A DNA stretch of 64,000 nucleotides from Arcobacter acticola (GCF_013177675.1 NZ_CP042652.1:1116001-1180000); one strand, 5' to 3'; shown: positions 26,139 to 36,289, counted from the first letter of the stretch. The notes: generated from the letters alone by a model not told the origin. Made by a program: numbers and translations.

Positions 26139-27449
26139 GTGAAATATAATTTTTTAATAATACTATTTTTAACAAATCTGTATGCAAATGATATTATAAA
26201 CACAACTAAAAATTTAGAGCTAGTTAATTTAGACCCTGCTAAAGACTTCTATTATAAAAAAGATTATATTAATGCATATACTCACTTTAATAATCTATTT
26301 CTTAATAATCTTGAAAATTCTGAAATAAACTATTATTTAGCAAAAAGTGCCATTAAATTAGAAAAATATGGTTTGGCAAATGCTGCTTTTGATAGAATTT
26401 TAATAAATGATCCTACTAATCATATTATTAGATTTGAACAAGCAAAACTTTTTTATATTGTAAAAAATAAAGAGATGGCAATTTATAATATGAAAAAATT
26501 ATTAGAAGAAAATATTTCAGATAATCTAAGAAAAGAGATTAATGCATATTTAAATATTATTAAAAACAATGAAAAATCATATACATTAGAAGCGGTTTTT
26601 TTACTTTCTTTAAATAGAACTGATAATGCAAACAATGCTCCAAATAGTAAATATATCTTGCCTGACTTTACTTATTTAGGAGAGCAGGGCGATTCAAAAG
26701 TTATGGATACTTATCATACTCAATTAGTAAATCTTACTCTTACTAATCGCTTTGAAAATTATGATTTTTTTAGAATAAAAAATAGTATTACATATTTTAA
26801 TAGAACATTTATGAATGAAAAAACTGAAAATTTTGAGTTATATTCTTATAAACCAAGTTTTCAAATAGTTAATAAAAATTCTTTATTTTTTATGGGACCT
26901 TCCTTTGATAGATATCAACCAGGGAATACTAATTCACAAGATTACTTTGATGCTGTAGGATTAGAAATGGGATATTTCTTTGATAGGTATGCTTTTGATT
27001 CAAGTGCATATAGATTTTTTTATAGGGATGATTCTTTTGATGAGAAAAACTATACAAAATATCAAGCTAGATTTAGAACATTTGATATTTTAGGCTTTGA
27101 TTATTCACTTAAATTTTATAAAGATCTTGCTTTTACATCTGAGAGAGCCGATATTGATAAAATATCTTTAGAAAATATTTTATCTTATGATATAAATATT
27201 CAAAATGATTTATCAGTAGAACCTAGCTTTAAATATAAATTAACTAATTATGATGATGAAAGTTTTGCTTTTAATAGTAGAAGAAAAGACTCACTAAAAG
27301 AATATAAAATTGAATTAAAAAAAGATTTAAAATCATTTGGATTTTTAAATCTTTATATTTCTTATGAAGATAATGACTCAAATCATGCTTTATATGATAC
27401 AAATACAAGAAATATTGGTCTAACTTACATAAAGGGATTTAAATGGTAA
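26139..27449 (+). CDS. TPR / outer-membrane beta-barrel protein (Slam-like layout)
   Basis: 436 aa. It starts at GTG 26139, preceded by GAGGAGAG. A signal peptide (ILFLTNLYAND) is followed by two or three TPR-like units (about 40-145) with SAIKLEKYGLANAAFDRIL, then an alternating beta-strand region of ~280 residues ending in the aromatic IKGFKW typical of outer-membrane barrels. TPR-then-barrel is the layout of surface lipoprotein assembly modifiers and related proteins; true membership is not certain. It overlaps the FecR gene by 7 bp, so the pair is coupled. It is the intact counterpart of the decayed gene at 24360. Confidence 0.8.
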   Translation: MKYNFLIILFLTNLYANDIINTTKNLELVNLDPAKDFYYKKDYINAYTHFNNLFLNNLENSEINYYLAKSAIKLEKYGLANAAFDRILINDPTNHIIRFEQAKLFYIVKNKEMAIYNMKKLLEENISDNLRKEINAYLNIIKNNEKSYTLEAVFLLSLNRTDNANNAPNSKYILPDFTYLGEQGDSKVMDTYHTQLVNLTLTNRFENYDFFRIKNSITYFNRTFMNEKTENFELYSYKPSFQIVNKNSLFFMGPSFDRYQPGNTNSQDYFDAVGLEMGYFFDRYAFDSSAYRFFYRDDSFDEKNYTKYQARFRTFDILGFDYSLKFYKDLAFTSERADIDKISLENILSYDINIQNDLSVEPSFKYKLTNYDDESFAFNSRRKDSLKEYKIELKKDLKSFGFLNLYISYEDNDSNHALYDTNTRNIGLTYIKGFKW

Positions 27450-28576
27450 AAAGAATAATAATATTAAATAAAAGTCTATTTCTATTAATGTTTTTATCAA
27501 CTACAGTTTTTGCACAAATAGGTCAAGTAGTAGCTTTAAAAGGTGATGTAAAACTTGAAAGAGAATCTAAAATACAAGAATTACTATTAAAAGATAAAGT
27601 CTTAGAAAATGATCAAATTACAACTTTAAATGATTCTCGAACTCAACTTTTGTTAAATGATGAAACAGTGATTACAGTAGGAGAAAATTCAATATTTAAA
27701 ATGGATGAATATTTACTAAATGAAGAAAAGGACTCTACTTTAAAGATGAATTTTTTAAATGGAACGTTTAAAGTTATCACTGGAAAAATAGGAAAACTAA
27801 ATCCTGATAGTTTTAAAATTCAAACAAAAACTGCATCTATAGGAATAAGAGGAACAGAGATTTTACTTCAATTAGAAGCCCAAAAAGAAAGAATTATGTG
27901 TACTCAAGGAACAATTATTGTTACCATAAATGAAACAAATAATACAACTATTTTAAATGTTGGTGAATCTCTAGTTATAAATTTAACTACAAATAAAGTT
28001 AGTATAGAAAAAAATGATACACAAAATATTAATGAAGTAACATCATCTCTTTATACTAACAAAGTTGATAGAAAATATGATCAATTGTTAGAAAAAAAGA
28101 ATTTAGAAGATGATACATCATCAGTTGTTGACCCAATTGTCCAAAAAACAATAAGTGATTCTGTAAATAATGCTTTTAGTACATCGCATATTGTAAATTA
28201 TTCAGCAACGACATTAAGTGGAAAAATTGATGAAAAAACAAATGGTTTAAGCTCTTTTGATACTTCAAATGCATCTTTTGATTTATCTATAGATTTTGGA
28301 AAAGCAAGGGATAATAGTCCTGTTACTGGAGAAATTGAAATAACCACAGGAAATAACAATAAAAGCTATAATAAATTTATAACTGGAAATATTGATAACT
28401 CAAATAAAATTAATTTATTCTATAAGATAAGTGGAACAACAGATCCTAAAAATGTAACTGGAAATTTAGAATTTGTGGATAAAGATTTAAATATTAAAGG
28501 TAGTGATTTAAGTTTAGAAACATTTAGTCAGAAAGAAGCAATAACAATAGATGAAGTTGAATTTAAAGCTAAGTAA
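27443..28576 (+). CDS. FecR-domain periplasmic protein
   Basis: 377 aa with a signal peptide (LFLLMFLSTTVFAQ). The FecR domain spans about 25-190: VVALKGDVKLERE, ETVITVGENSIFKMDEYLL, FLNGTFKVITGKIGKL and TASIGIRGTEI, closely parallel to the protein at 21903. A Ser/Asp linker leads to one beta-rich C-terminal unit (ASFDLSIDFGKARDNSPVTG) matching the duplicated unit of the paralogue. The Ala-rich helix is absent. Coupled with the barrel protein upstream and convergent with the CHASE2 cyclase, 5 bp apart. FecR proteins near CHASE2 cyclases are a recurring association. Confidence 0.86.
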   Translation: MVKRIIILNKSLFLLMFLSTTVFAQIGQVVALKGDVKLERESKIQELLLKDKVLENDQITTLNDSRTQLLLNDETVITVGENSIFKMDEYLLNEEKDSTLKMNFLNGTFKVITGKIGKLNPDSFKIQTKTASIGIRGTEILLQLEAQKERIMCTQGTIIVTINETNNTTILNVGESLVINLTTNKVSIEKNDTQNINEVTSSLYTNKVDRKYDQLLEKKNLEDDTSSVVDPIVQKTISDSVNNAFSTSHIVNYSATTLSGKIDEKTNGLSSFDTSNASFDLSIDFGKARDNSPVTGEIEITTGNNNKSYNKFITGNIDNSNKINLFYKISGTTDPKNVTGNLEFVDKDLNIKGSDLSLETFSQKEAITIDEVEFKAK

Positions 28577-28581
28577 AAATC

Positions 28582-30747
28582 TTAATTTTTACTATTATGC
28601 TCATAAATATAATCAAAGTCTAGAATAGGATTTAAAATAAATTCATTGCATCTATTTATATAAATTTCATAGATTTCTTTTGATAATGGTGATTTTGAAT
28701 TTTTAAGTTCTTCAAAAATAATCATTGCCTCTTTAAAGTTTGAATTTTTATATAAAATTATAGCTTGATTATATTTTTCTAATTCTTTAAATAATTCTTT
28801 TGTTTTATTATTTTCTAAAGATATAACTTCCCAAATTTTAATAGGTATATCTTTACCTTTTACTTTTATAAAGTCTAAATACCTAAAGATATATTTTTCT
28901 TTTAATTGCTCTTTTGTATTTTCAGATATTATTAAATTACATCCATAAAATTTACATAATGATTCTATTCTAGAACCTAAATTTACATTATCTCCAATAA
29001 TTGTATAATCACTTCTTCCTATACTTCCTATTTCTCCAACTGTTACAATACCTGTTGTTATTCCAATTCCTATATCTATTTTGGGTTGATTTAAATTTTT
29101 TAAAATAATGTTTAATTTTTTTAATTCTTCTAACTGTTCTAAAGCACTAATTACTGCTTTATCAGCATGATTGTCTATATCAAAAGGAGCATTCCAATAA
29201 GCCATTATTGAGTCACCTATATATTTATCTATTGTTCCATTATTTTTAATAATTATTTCACTCATTGGAGTCATATATTGGTTTAAATATTTAACTAAAA
29301 GATCTGGTTTATCTATTTTTTCTGAAATATTTGTAAACCCTCTAATATCACTAAAGAAAATGCTTACTTCTTTATTTTGAGCTTGTAGTTTATTGTTATC
29401 TAAATCTTTAATTAACTCTTCCATTACATTTTTTGAAACTTTTGAAGCAAATTTATTTTTTATCTCTTCTTTTCTTTTTATTTCATAAAAATATCCAATA
29501 AGTAAACTAATTATTCCATTAGTAACAATAGTAAATAAAGGGAATAAAATATTTAATACAATACCTACATTAAATAATAAATAATATATAGAATAACATA
29601 CAGCAAATATTAATCCTAGTATAAAAAAAGGTGTCAACCAAATAGGCATCTTTTTTATCATGAAAAAAGTAAAAATAGACAAAATAAAAATTATAATTAT
29701 ATTTAAACCTTCAATCCAAGATGCCTTATATAAAAAGTCTTGAGCTATAATATTATCAATGGCATTTGCATGAATTTCAACCCCTGGAAATACAGATTCA
29801 AAAGGTGTTGCTCTTAAGTCCATAAGTGCTGCTGCTGAAGTTCCTATAAGTACGATTTTATTTGTAATATCTTCTTTGTCAAAACTATCATTATAAATAT
29901 CAAATGCAGATATATATTTAAATGTTTTTTCTTTTCCTCTAAAATTAATTAATAATCTACCATGTCTATCTGTTGGAATTATAAAATCACCTACTTGAAG
30001 ATTTGCAATTCCATTTTCGTCATAGTTTATATATATTTTACTCACACCTAATCCTATTCTTAAGGCTTCAAGACTTAAGGACGGATATATTTCATCCTCA
30101 TATGAGATTATCAGCGGAATGCTTCTAATAATTCCTGTATCATCAGGTATGTTATTAAAAAAGCCAGAAGAATAAGAATTATCTTGCAGTATTGGAATAT
30201 TTAAAATAGTTCCTTGTGCTGTTATTAGATAATTTTTTCCCATTTTTTTATTCTTTTCAATAAATATTGTTTGAATTGAAGGAGCATTTTTATTTATAAA
30301 TTTTTTGTCTGTAAATTCAAATTGATATCCAAGAATAGTGGGAGTATTTGCAATAGCTTGTGCAAATTCTAAGTCAAAATTTGGAATATTTTCTTTTTGA
30401 ATCTCAAGTTTCTTAAGTATTTTATGAGGAGAGGTTCTGTCTTCTTCTGCAAAAACGATATCTAATCCAATTACTGCTACTTCTGCTTTTGTTAAGTTAT
30501 ATAAAATTTTTGACAAAATATCTCTAGGCCAAGGCCATTGACCTAAGTTTTGAAGAGATTTTTCATCTATGTCTACAATTACAACACTATCATTTTTGGG
30601 TTTAATCTCACCTCTTAAATTAAACATGAAATCTCTGAGTCTTGAATCTATAGAAGATGGAAGTTTTGGAACGTATATATATACTGAACTAATAAAAGAG
30701 CTAATTAATAGTGCAATTATAATAAATTTATAATTCTTTCTTAACAT
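28582..30747 (-). CDS. CHASE2-domain class III adenylate cyclase
   Basis: 721 aa. One N-terminal membrane span (about 10-27), a periplasmic CHASE2 sensor (about 30-330, with IDSRLRDFMFNLRG and VVIVDIDEKSLQNLGQWPWPR), a triple membrane segment (about 345-430), and a class III cyclase domain (about 455-640). Metal-binding Asp residues are in FFSDIRGFT and KYIGDSIMAYW; Lys in DKYIGD and Asp in SDYTIIGD fit ATP rather than GTP as substrate. A helical tail with TPR-like character closes the protein. It should make cAMP in response to a periplasmic signal. It begins 7 bp after the phosphodiesterase/HD-GYP gene, in one operon. Confidence 0.9.
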   Translation of the reverse strand: MLRKNYKFIIIALLISSFISSVYIYVPKLPSSIDSRLRDFMFNLRGEIKPKNDSVVIVDIDEKSLQNLGQWPWPRDILSKILYNLTKAEVAVIGLDIVFAEEDRTSPHKILKKLEIQKENIPNFDLEFAQAIANTPTILGYQFEFTDKKFINKNAPSIQTIFIEKNKKMGKNYLITAQGTILNIPILQDNSYSSGFFNNIPDDTGIIRSIPLIISYEDEIYPSLSLEALRIGLGVSKIYINYDENGIANLQVGDFIIPTDRHGRLLINFRGKEKTFKYISAFDIYNDSFDKEDITNKIVLIGTSAAALMDLRATPFESVFPGVEIHANAIDNIIAQDFLYKASWIEGLNIIIIFILSIFTFFMIKKMPIWLTPFFILGLIFAVCYSIYYLLFNVGIVLNILFPLFTIVTNGIISLLIGYFYEIKRKEEIKNKFASKVSKNVMEELIKDLDNNKLQAQNKEVSIFFSDIRGFTNISEKIDKPDLLVKYLNQYMTPMSEIIIKNNGTIDKYIGDSIMAYWNAPFDIDNHADKAVISALEQLEELKKLNIILKNLNQPKIDIGIGITTGIVTVGEIGSIGRSDYTIIGDNVNLGSRIESLCKFYGCNLIISENTKEQLKEKYIFRYLDFIKVKGKDIPIKIWEVISLENNKTKELFKELEKYNQAIILYKNSNFKEAMIIFEELKNSKSPLSKEIYEIYINRCNEFILNPILDFDYIYEHNSKN

Positions 30748-30754
30748 GATTTTA

Positions 30755-33088
30755 TTATTCTAAATCTAACTGATAAGATTTTAATTCATTTTTTGAATAT
30801 TCATGTAATATTTTGTGATTAAAGAAAAAATCTATTAATTCTTTGTCAAGTTCACCCTTATTTGCCATTGATGATAAAATATCTTTTACTTTTGATAATT
30901 TCATTGCATCTTTATAAGGTCTAGCAGATGCAGTTAAAGCTTCAAATATATCAGCTAAAATCATTATTCTATCTTCTAAGCTAATTTCTTCAGCTTTAAG
31001 ACCTCTGGGATATCCTAAACCGTTTAGTTTTTCATGGTGATTACAAGCTATATTTAATACATCTTTATATTTTTTAGGGAAAGGCAATCCTGAAATCATA
31101 TCAAGTGAAAGTTTAGCATGATTTCTGATTATTTCAATTTCTTCTTTAGTTAAAGTACCTTTTTTAATTGATAGATTATAAAACTCATCTTCACTTATGA
31201 AAGATATAATTTCTCCATCATTTTTAATATAGACTTTTCTTGAAATATTTTCCAGTTTTTGGATATCTTCATCACTCATAAACTCTCCACCAAAGTTTAT
31301 TCTTTTTATAAATTCAATATCATTATTTATCTCATTTGTAAAATTTTCATACTCAGTTCTTGGAGTTTGATTTTTTAGATATTCTATTTCTTTATTTAGT
31401 TTTATAACTTCAAATCTTTGTTCTATTAAATGAATTCTATCAAATATTTTTTCAAGTTTTGTTGCCTTGTCTATTATATGTTCAGGCATTGAAATTTTTC
31501 CAATGTCATGCATCCATGCAGCAAGTGATAATTGTTTATAGTCATTTTCACTATATTTAATTTTCTTATAAATTGTATTGTCATCGCTAATAGCTTTAGC
31601 AACTAATAAAGCAATTTCTTCAACTTTTCCTATATGGTCACTTGTGTATGGTGATTTTGTATCAATTGCTTTTGCAATAGTTGTTACAAATGCATCTATA
31701 AAATCTTCTAAACTAGTAATTAATTGCATATTTGTTAAAGCCATTGCTGCTTGTGATGCAAGGGAGATAATTACTTTTTCGTCCAATTTATTAAAGTTTA
31801 TGATTTCACCATTTTTTATTTTATTGATAAGTTGTAAAACTCCTATAACTTCATTATCATGATTAATTAATGGTATTACTAACATTGATTTTGAATGATA
31901 AGAGGTACTTTTATCAAAATCCTTTGTTCCATCAAATTGGTATTTAGTTGTTTTATAAACATCAGGAATATTAATAATTCTTTTTTCATTGGCACAAACA
32001 ACAGCAACCATTTCATTGTTTGTTTTGCCATTTTCTTCAAAAATTGGTAAATCAGGCCAATTGAGATTGTTTTTTGTCCCACCCATTTTTATATTTAAAG
32101 TATTATTATGCACAACTTTAAAGCTTAAATATTTTTCATCTTTTGATTTTATATATAATGTTCCAGCATCTGCATTTGTTAAATTTCTAGTTAGTGTTAA
32201 TATATCTTCAAGAAGTATATTTTTATCATGTTGTGAACTAAAAGCAAGATTAATCTTCATTATTTCTTCAAATTTATGTTCACTTAAAACAGTACTTTCA
32301 ATACTTCCCGTTTCAATATGAATTACATCACCTTCTTTTAATATTTTACCATTGTAAGTAAGTAATTTATGCTTTTTTATATCTTTTAATAATTCTTTAT
32401 TGTAGCTAGGTTTTAAATGATAATAAAAAACTGATAAATTTTTTCTTGTTAATTTTTCAAGTTCATTAGCTATTAATTCAGGAGTTAAATGTTTTGTTAG
32501 TTTTGCTAATTCTTGTAATTTATCTGGATAAGAACACTCTATTATTAATGATCTAATTTCTTCATCATTATTTATTTCTTCCCATATGTGAGGGTTTATA
32601 TGTGTGTCTCCACTTATTACAAAACCTTGGTGATTTTTTTTAATTACAAAACCACAAGCTCCTGATATATGATTTGCTTTGATGGCTTTTATTGAATAAT
32701 TATGGATTTTTATAATTTCATCAAGTTTTATAGGTTTTAAAATTAGTGAAAAGGCATCTTTTCTTAGTAATTTTATTTTTGTAAAATCGGGCCAAATAAC
32801 ATCATTAAACGAGTGTTTTTTTAGTACTTCAATTGTTTCTTCTAATGCATAAATAGTAAGAGGGGTCTCTCGATTCTCAAAAAAAGTTTCTATAATAAAT
32901 GGTAAATCAGTAATATGATCAGCATGAGAATGTGTTAAAAAAACATGATTTATATCTTTTGCTTCATCACCTAATGCATTTAGAACATTTCCTGCATCAA
33001 TGACAATATCTTTATATATTTGAAAAGAAGTGGTATTTAGGTCTTTTGCTTTGCTTCCACTAGCGCCTAAAATTTTTATATAATTCAT
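30755..33088 (-). CDS. Class II cyclic-nucleotide phosphodiesterase-GAF-HD-GYP fusion
   Basis: 777 aa, cytoplasmic. Residues about 1-260 have a metallo-beta-lactamase fold with THSHADHITDLPFIIE, GDTHINPH and IIECSYPD...LTKHLTPELI, matching class II cAMP phosphodiesterases. A GAF domain occupies about 275-460 (SLASQAAMALTNMQL end). The HD-GYP domain covers about 475-777: SDHIGKVEEIA, MHDIGKI, then a ~100-residue insertion, NHHEKLNGLGYPRGL and ADIFEALTA, all as in active c-di-GMP hydrolases. It could break down both cAMP and c-di-GMP. It is the first gene of the operon with the CHASE2 cyclase. Confidence 0.88.
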   Translation of the reverse strand: MNYIKILGASGSKAKDLNTTSFQIYKDIVIDAGNVLNALGDEAKDINHVFLTHSHADHITDLPFIIETFFENRETPLTIYALEETIEVLKKHSFNDVIWPDFTKIKLLRKDAFSLILKPIKLDEIIKIHNYSIKAIKANHISGACGFVIKKNHQGFVISGDTHINPHIWEEINNDEEIRSLIIECSYPDKLQELAKLTKHLTPELIANELEKLTRKNLSVFYYHLKPSYNKELLKDIKKHKLLTYNGKILKEGDVIHIETGSIESTVLSEHKFEEIMKINLAFSSQHDKNILLEDILTLTRNLTNADAGTLYIKSKDEKYLSFKVVHNNTLNIKMGGTKNNLNWPDLPIFEENGKTNNEMVAVVCANEKRIINIPDVYKTTKYQFDGTKDFDKSTSYHSKSMLVIPLINHDNEVIGVLQLINKIKNGEIINFNKLDEKVIISLASQAAMALTNMQLITSLEDFIDAFVTTIAKAIDTKSPYTSDHIGKVEEIALLVAKAISDDNTIYKKIKYSENDYKQLSLAAWMHDIGKISMPEHIIDKATKLEKIFDRIHLIEQRFEVIKLNKEIEYLKNQTPRTEYENFTNEINNDIEFIKRINFGGEFMSDEDIQKLENISRKVYIKNDGEIISFISEDEFYNLSIKKGTLTKEEIEIIRNHAKLSLDMISGLPFPKKYKDVLNIACNHHEKLNGLGYPRGLKAEEISLEDRIMILADIFEALTASARPYKDAMKLSKVKDILSSMANKGELDKELIDFFFNHKILHEYSKNELKSYQLDLE

Positions 33089-33155
33089 AAAAAACCTTTA
33101 GTTATAATAAATAAATTATAACTAAAATAGCTTATATAGTGATTATTTATAAGAT

Positions 33156-34043
33156 CTAATGATTCATATCATTTATTTTAAAATCATCATATGGATCCAT
33201 ATGAATATTTATAATCCAATCTCTTTTTTTATCTAACTTTTTAATTTTATTTTCTATTGAATCACTTGCTCTATGGGCTTCCATCAAAGTTATAATACAA
33301 TCAAAAACTAAATGAACTTCAACAAAAGTTTGATTGGCAGCTTCTCTTGTTTTTAGTAAATGATAGGCATTTACTTTATTGTTTTCTTTTATTATTTCTT
33401 CAATTTTAGAAACAAGTTCTGAATCAACTGCTCTATCTAATAGAACTAAAACACCATCATGAATCAGTTCATAAGCTGAGTAAATAATATATAATGCAAT
33501 TCCACCACCAACAAATACATCGATAATTTCATATCCTGTAAATGTTACAAGTAATAAAGATGATAAAACAGCTACATTACTAAAAACGTCTGTTTTATAG
33601 TGTAGGGCATCTGCTTTAATTACCATTGAATTAGTTCTTTTGGCAACACCATTTAAGTATACAACAAGAGAAACAGTTATTATCAAAGACATAATCATCA
33701 CATAAATAGAAATATCTAAGTATTGTGAAACTGAACCATCTATAGCTTTAGTAATAGCTTGATAAAGTAAGAATAAACCAGAAATAGTAATAATAGTACC
33801 TTCAATTACTGAAGCAAGAGCTTCAATTTTTCCTCGACCATAATTAAAAGTTTTGTCAGCTGGTTTTTCAGAATTTGAAATAGCAAAATAGTTAAAAATA
33901 GATACAAACATATCTAAAACAGAATCAACAGCAGATGCAAGTACTGCAACGGAACCGCTAGCGATTCCGATTACAAGTTTCATTAGAGTAAGTACCGCTG
34001 CAACACTTGAAGATACAACGGTAGCTTTTTTTTGTGGAGTCAT
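33156..34043 (-). CDS. Cation diffusion facilitator (FieF-like)
   Basis: 295 aa with about six membrane spans and a cytoplasmic C-terminal domain. ASAVDSVLDMFVSIFNYFA and DALHYKTDVFSNVAVL carry the Asp/His metal-site residues of CDF exporters (Dxx(x)D in TM2 and HxxxD in TM5). The C-terminal HLVFDCIITLMEAHRASD and NIHMDPYDD hold cytoplasmic metal-binding residues. The family exports Fe(II) or Zn(II) with protons. It overlaps the upstream aminotransferase stop (TAATG), so the two are coupled despite unrelated jobs. Confidence 0.9.
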   Translation of the reverse strand: MTPQKKATVVSSSVAAVLTLMKLVIGIASGSVAVLASAVDSVLDMFVSIFNYFAISNSEKPADKTFNYGRGKIEALASVIEGTIITISGLFLLYQAITKAIDGSVSQYLDISIYVMIMSLIITVSLVVYLNGVAKRTNSMVIKADALHYKTDVFSNVAVLSSLLLVTFTGYEIIDVFVGGGIALYIIYSAYELIHDGVLVLLDRAVDSELVSKIEEIIKENNKVNAYHLLKTREAANQTFVEVHLVFDCIITLMEAHRASDSIENKIKKLDKKRDWIINIHMDPYDDFKINDMNH

Positions 34044-35212
34044 TATTTGTTTTCTACAAACTCTTTAATTCTTTTGATTCCCTCTTGAATAGTTGCTAAA
34101 TCTGTAGCAAATGAGAATCTTACATAACCTTCAGTTCCAAATGCAAGTCCAGGAACTAATGCTACACCTTTTTGTTCTAATAAATCAGCACAAAATTTCA
34201 TAGAATCATTTGTTACGTCTTTGATATTAACAAAAGCGTAAAATGCACCATCAGGATCGATAGTTGAAAGTCCTTTAATTTCATTAAAAGATTTAACAAC
34301 TATGTTTTTTCTTTCTTCAAACGCGGCTCTCATCATTTCAATATCTGCATCAGCATCACCCTCAAGAGCAGGAATAGCTGCATATTGAGTCATAGTGTTG
34401 ATATTTGAAGTAACTTGACCTTGAAGCTTAGTTAATGCTTTTACAAGTTTAACATCAGGACTTGCAAGATATCCAAATCTCCATCCAGTCATTGCAACTG
34501 CTTTACTTAAACCGTTGATTGTTACAGTTCTTTTGAACATATCTTCAGATACTTCAGCAGCAGCTGTAAATTTTTTACCATTATAAATAATTTTTTCATA
34601 CATTTCATCTGATAAAACTATAATATCAGTACCTTCTAAAACTTTTCCAAGAGCTGTTAATTCTTCTTTAGTATAAACAGATCCTGTAGGATTTGAAGGA
34701 GTATTTAAAAGTAAAATTTTTGTTTTTGGCGTAATTACAGCTTTTAATTGCTCTGGTGTAATCTTGAATTCCGTAGAATCGTCTGTATCAATAAATACTG
34801 GCACACCATCTGAGAACTTAACTTGTTCAGGATATGTTACCCAATATGGTGCTGGAATAATAACTTCATCACCTTCTTCAACTAAAACTTGAAATAGGTT
34901 AAATAATGAGTGTTTTGCTCCATTACTTATAAGAATATTATCTAATTTATAATCTAAATTATGATCTTTTTTTAATTTATTAATAATTGCTTGCTTGGTA
35001 GCGATGATACCTTCTACTGCTGTATATTTAGTTTGACCATCATTAATAGCTTTAATAGCTGCTTGCTTAATGATTTCAGGAGTGTCAAAATCTGGCTCTC
35101 CAGCACTAAAACTTAGTATATCTTTACCCTGAGCTTTTAGCTCTCTTGCTAAGGCAGTAATTGCCATAGTAACCGATGGAGACAAGTTCTCCATTCTGTT
35201 CGCAATTTTCAT
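34043..35212 (-). CDS. aspC: Class I aminotransferase, aspartate aminotransferase type
   Basis: 389 aa from ATG 35212, which has GAGGAAG 6 nt upstream; the longer frame from 35275 lacks such a site. MKIANRMENLSPSVTMAITA opens the protein as in class Ib aspartate aminotransferases. FSAGEPDFDTPE binds substrate, NTPSNPTGSVY is conserved, and the PLP lysine is in INGLSKAVAMTGWRFGY. It exchanges amino groups between aspartate and 2-oxoglutarate in the cytosol. The gene lies upstream of, and overlaps, the FieF-like transporter. Confidence 0.92.
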   Translation of the reverse strand: MKIANRMENLSPSVTMAITALARELKAQGKDILSFSAGEPDFDTPEIIKQAAIKAINDGQTKYTAVEGIIATKQAIINKLKKDHNLDYKLDNILISNGAKHSLFNLFQVLVEEGDEVIIPAPYWVTYPEQVKFSDGVPVFIDTDDSTEFKITPEQLKAVITPKTKILLLNTPSNPTGSVYTKEELTALGKVLEGTDIIVLSDEMYEKIIYNGKKFTAAAEVSEDMFKRTVTINGLSKAVAMTGWRFGYLASPDVKLVKALTKLQGQVTSNINTMTQYAAIPALEGDADADIEMMRAAFEERKNIVVKSFNEIKGLSTIDPDGAFYAFVNIKDVTNDSMKFCADLLEQKGVALVPGLAFGTEGYVRFSFATDLATIQEGIKRIKEFVENK

Positions 35213-35295
35213 TATCATCTTCCTCAATAAAATTATTACTATATTTTTTGATATAATAGTCTCGGATTTTAACAAAAAATTACTTAAGGAATAGT

Positions 35296-35889
35296 TTGAG
35301 CTTTCAAATAGAAATTAATAAAACAATTGTAACAGTAAAATTAGAAAATAAAAAAAATATAAAACATTGTTATTTGCGTATTTTAAAAGCTGATTTAATA
35401 CAAATTCGAGCAAATAAATATTTTACAATTTTTGATGCAAAAGATTTGATAAATAGAAAAAAAGAGTGGATTGAATCATCTATACAAAAAATGTCAAAAA
35501 AATCACTAAATGATGATGAGTTTTTGCTTTTGGGTGAGAAAAAAAAATATGAAAATTATAAAATAAAAAATATTGATACTTTTTATAGAGGTGAAATAGA
35601 AAAGATATTGCCTCAAAAAGTAGATGAATTCTCAAAAAAAATGAATTTATTTCCTACTTCAATTTCTTATAGAAAAAACAAAAGAACATGGGGCTCTTGT
35701 AATCATAAAAATGGATTAAATTTCAATATTTTATTGATGAAATTTCCAATAGAAGTTATGGAATATGTGATTGTTCACGAACTATCTCATATTAAACATA
35801 AGAATCATTCAAAGGATTTTTGGAATTTAGTAGCAGTTTATTGTCCTAATTATAAAGAAGTAGAAAAATTGTTTAAGAATTTTTTATAA
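35296..35889 (+). CDS. YgjP-type M48-like metallopeptidase domain protein
   Basis: 197 aa. The zinc signature HELSHIKHKNHSKDFW (HExxH...H) lies at about 153-168, preceded by RTWGSCNHKNGLNFN, the classic WGSC motif of the DUF45/YgjP family. The start is TTG 35296, with AAGGA 5 nt upstream and no better ATG. These proteins are predicted zinc peptidases of unclear target, often linked to restriction or stress loci. Divergent from the aminotransferase; its end overlaps the convergent gene at 35873 by 17 bp. Confidence 0.9.
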   Translation: MSFQIEINKTIVTVKLENKKNIKHCYLRILKADLIQIRANKYFTIFDAKDLINRKKEWIESSIQKMSKKSLNDDEFLLLGEKKKYENYKIKNIDTFYRGEIEKILPQKVDEFSKKMNLFPTSISYRKNKRTWGSCNHKNGLNFNILLMKFPIEVMEYVIVHELSHIKHKNHSKDFWNLVAVYCPNYKEVEKLFKNFL

Positions 35890-36289
35890 TATCTCTTATT
35901 TTTTCAAATTTTTTAAATAGCTTTTCATCCTTTGCTTTATTTTCAAATATCCCATAAGAACGCTCTTTATATAAGGGTTCATCTGTTTTTTTAGTCTCTT
36001 TTTTTTCAATAATATTAGTTACAAAAAAGCCTATATCTTCAACATTTGCAATCTTGAATTTTTTTAATAATGATTTTATATCTGCTTTGTTATACTCGAA
36101 TTCCATTTTATAAACAGGATGGGTTAATACAAAATATAAGGTTTGGTTTTTAATATACCCAAATTTTACCCCTTTTTTTAATTTCAAAGGAAGAACATCT
36201 ATGAACTTCATAATTAAAAAAGATGTATTAATCTTACTGAATTCAGGATTATTTTTAAGATGACTAAGTATTTCATTAATTTTTTTCAT
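35873..36289 (-). CDS. DUF721/DciA-like protein
   Basis: 138 aa. The N-terminal ~80 residues (LPLKLKKGVKFGYIKNQTLYFVL then a second helix ending SLLKKF) resemble the KH-like core of DUF721/DciA, a loader of replicative helicase in bacteria lacking DnaC. The C-terminal tail is highly charged. Campylobacterota generally rely on DciA-type loaders, which supports the call, but similarity by eye is modest. The gene overlaps a tiny lipoprotein gene on the other strand at its start and the YgjP gene at its end. Confidence 0.5.
   Translation of the reverse strand: MKKINEILSHLKNNPEFSKINTSFLIMKFIDVLPLKLKKGVKFGYIKNQTLYFVLTHPVYKMEFEYNKADIKSLLKKFKIANVEDIGFFVTNIIEKKETKKTDEPLYKERSYGIFENKAKDEKLFKKFEKIRDIIKNS

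Noticed and set aside
35213-35275. 21-residue extension of the aminotransferase
   Set aside because: The conserved MKIANRMENL start at 35212 has a GAGGAAG site; the extension covers the promoter region.
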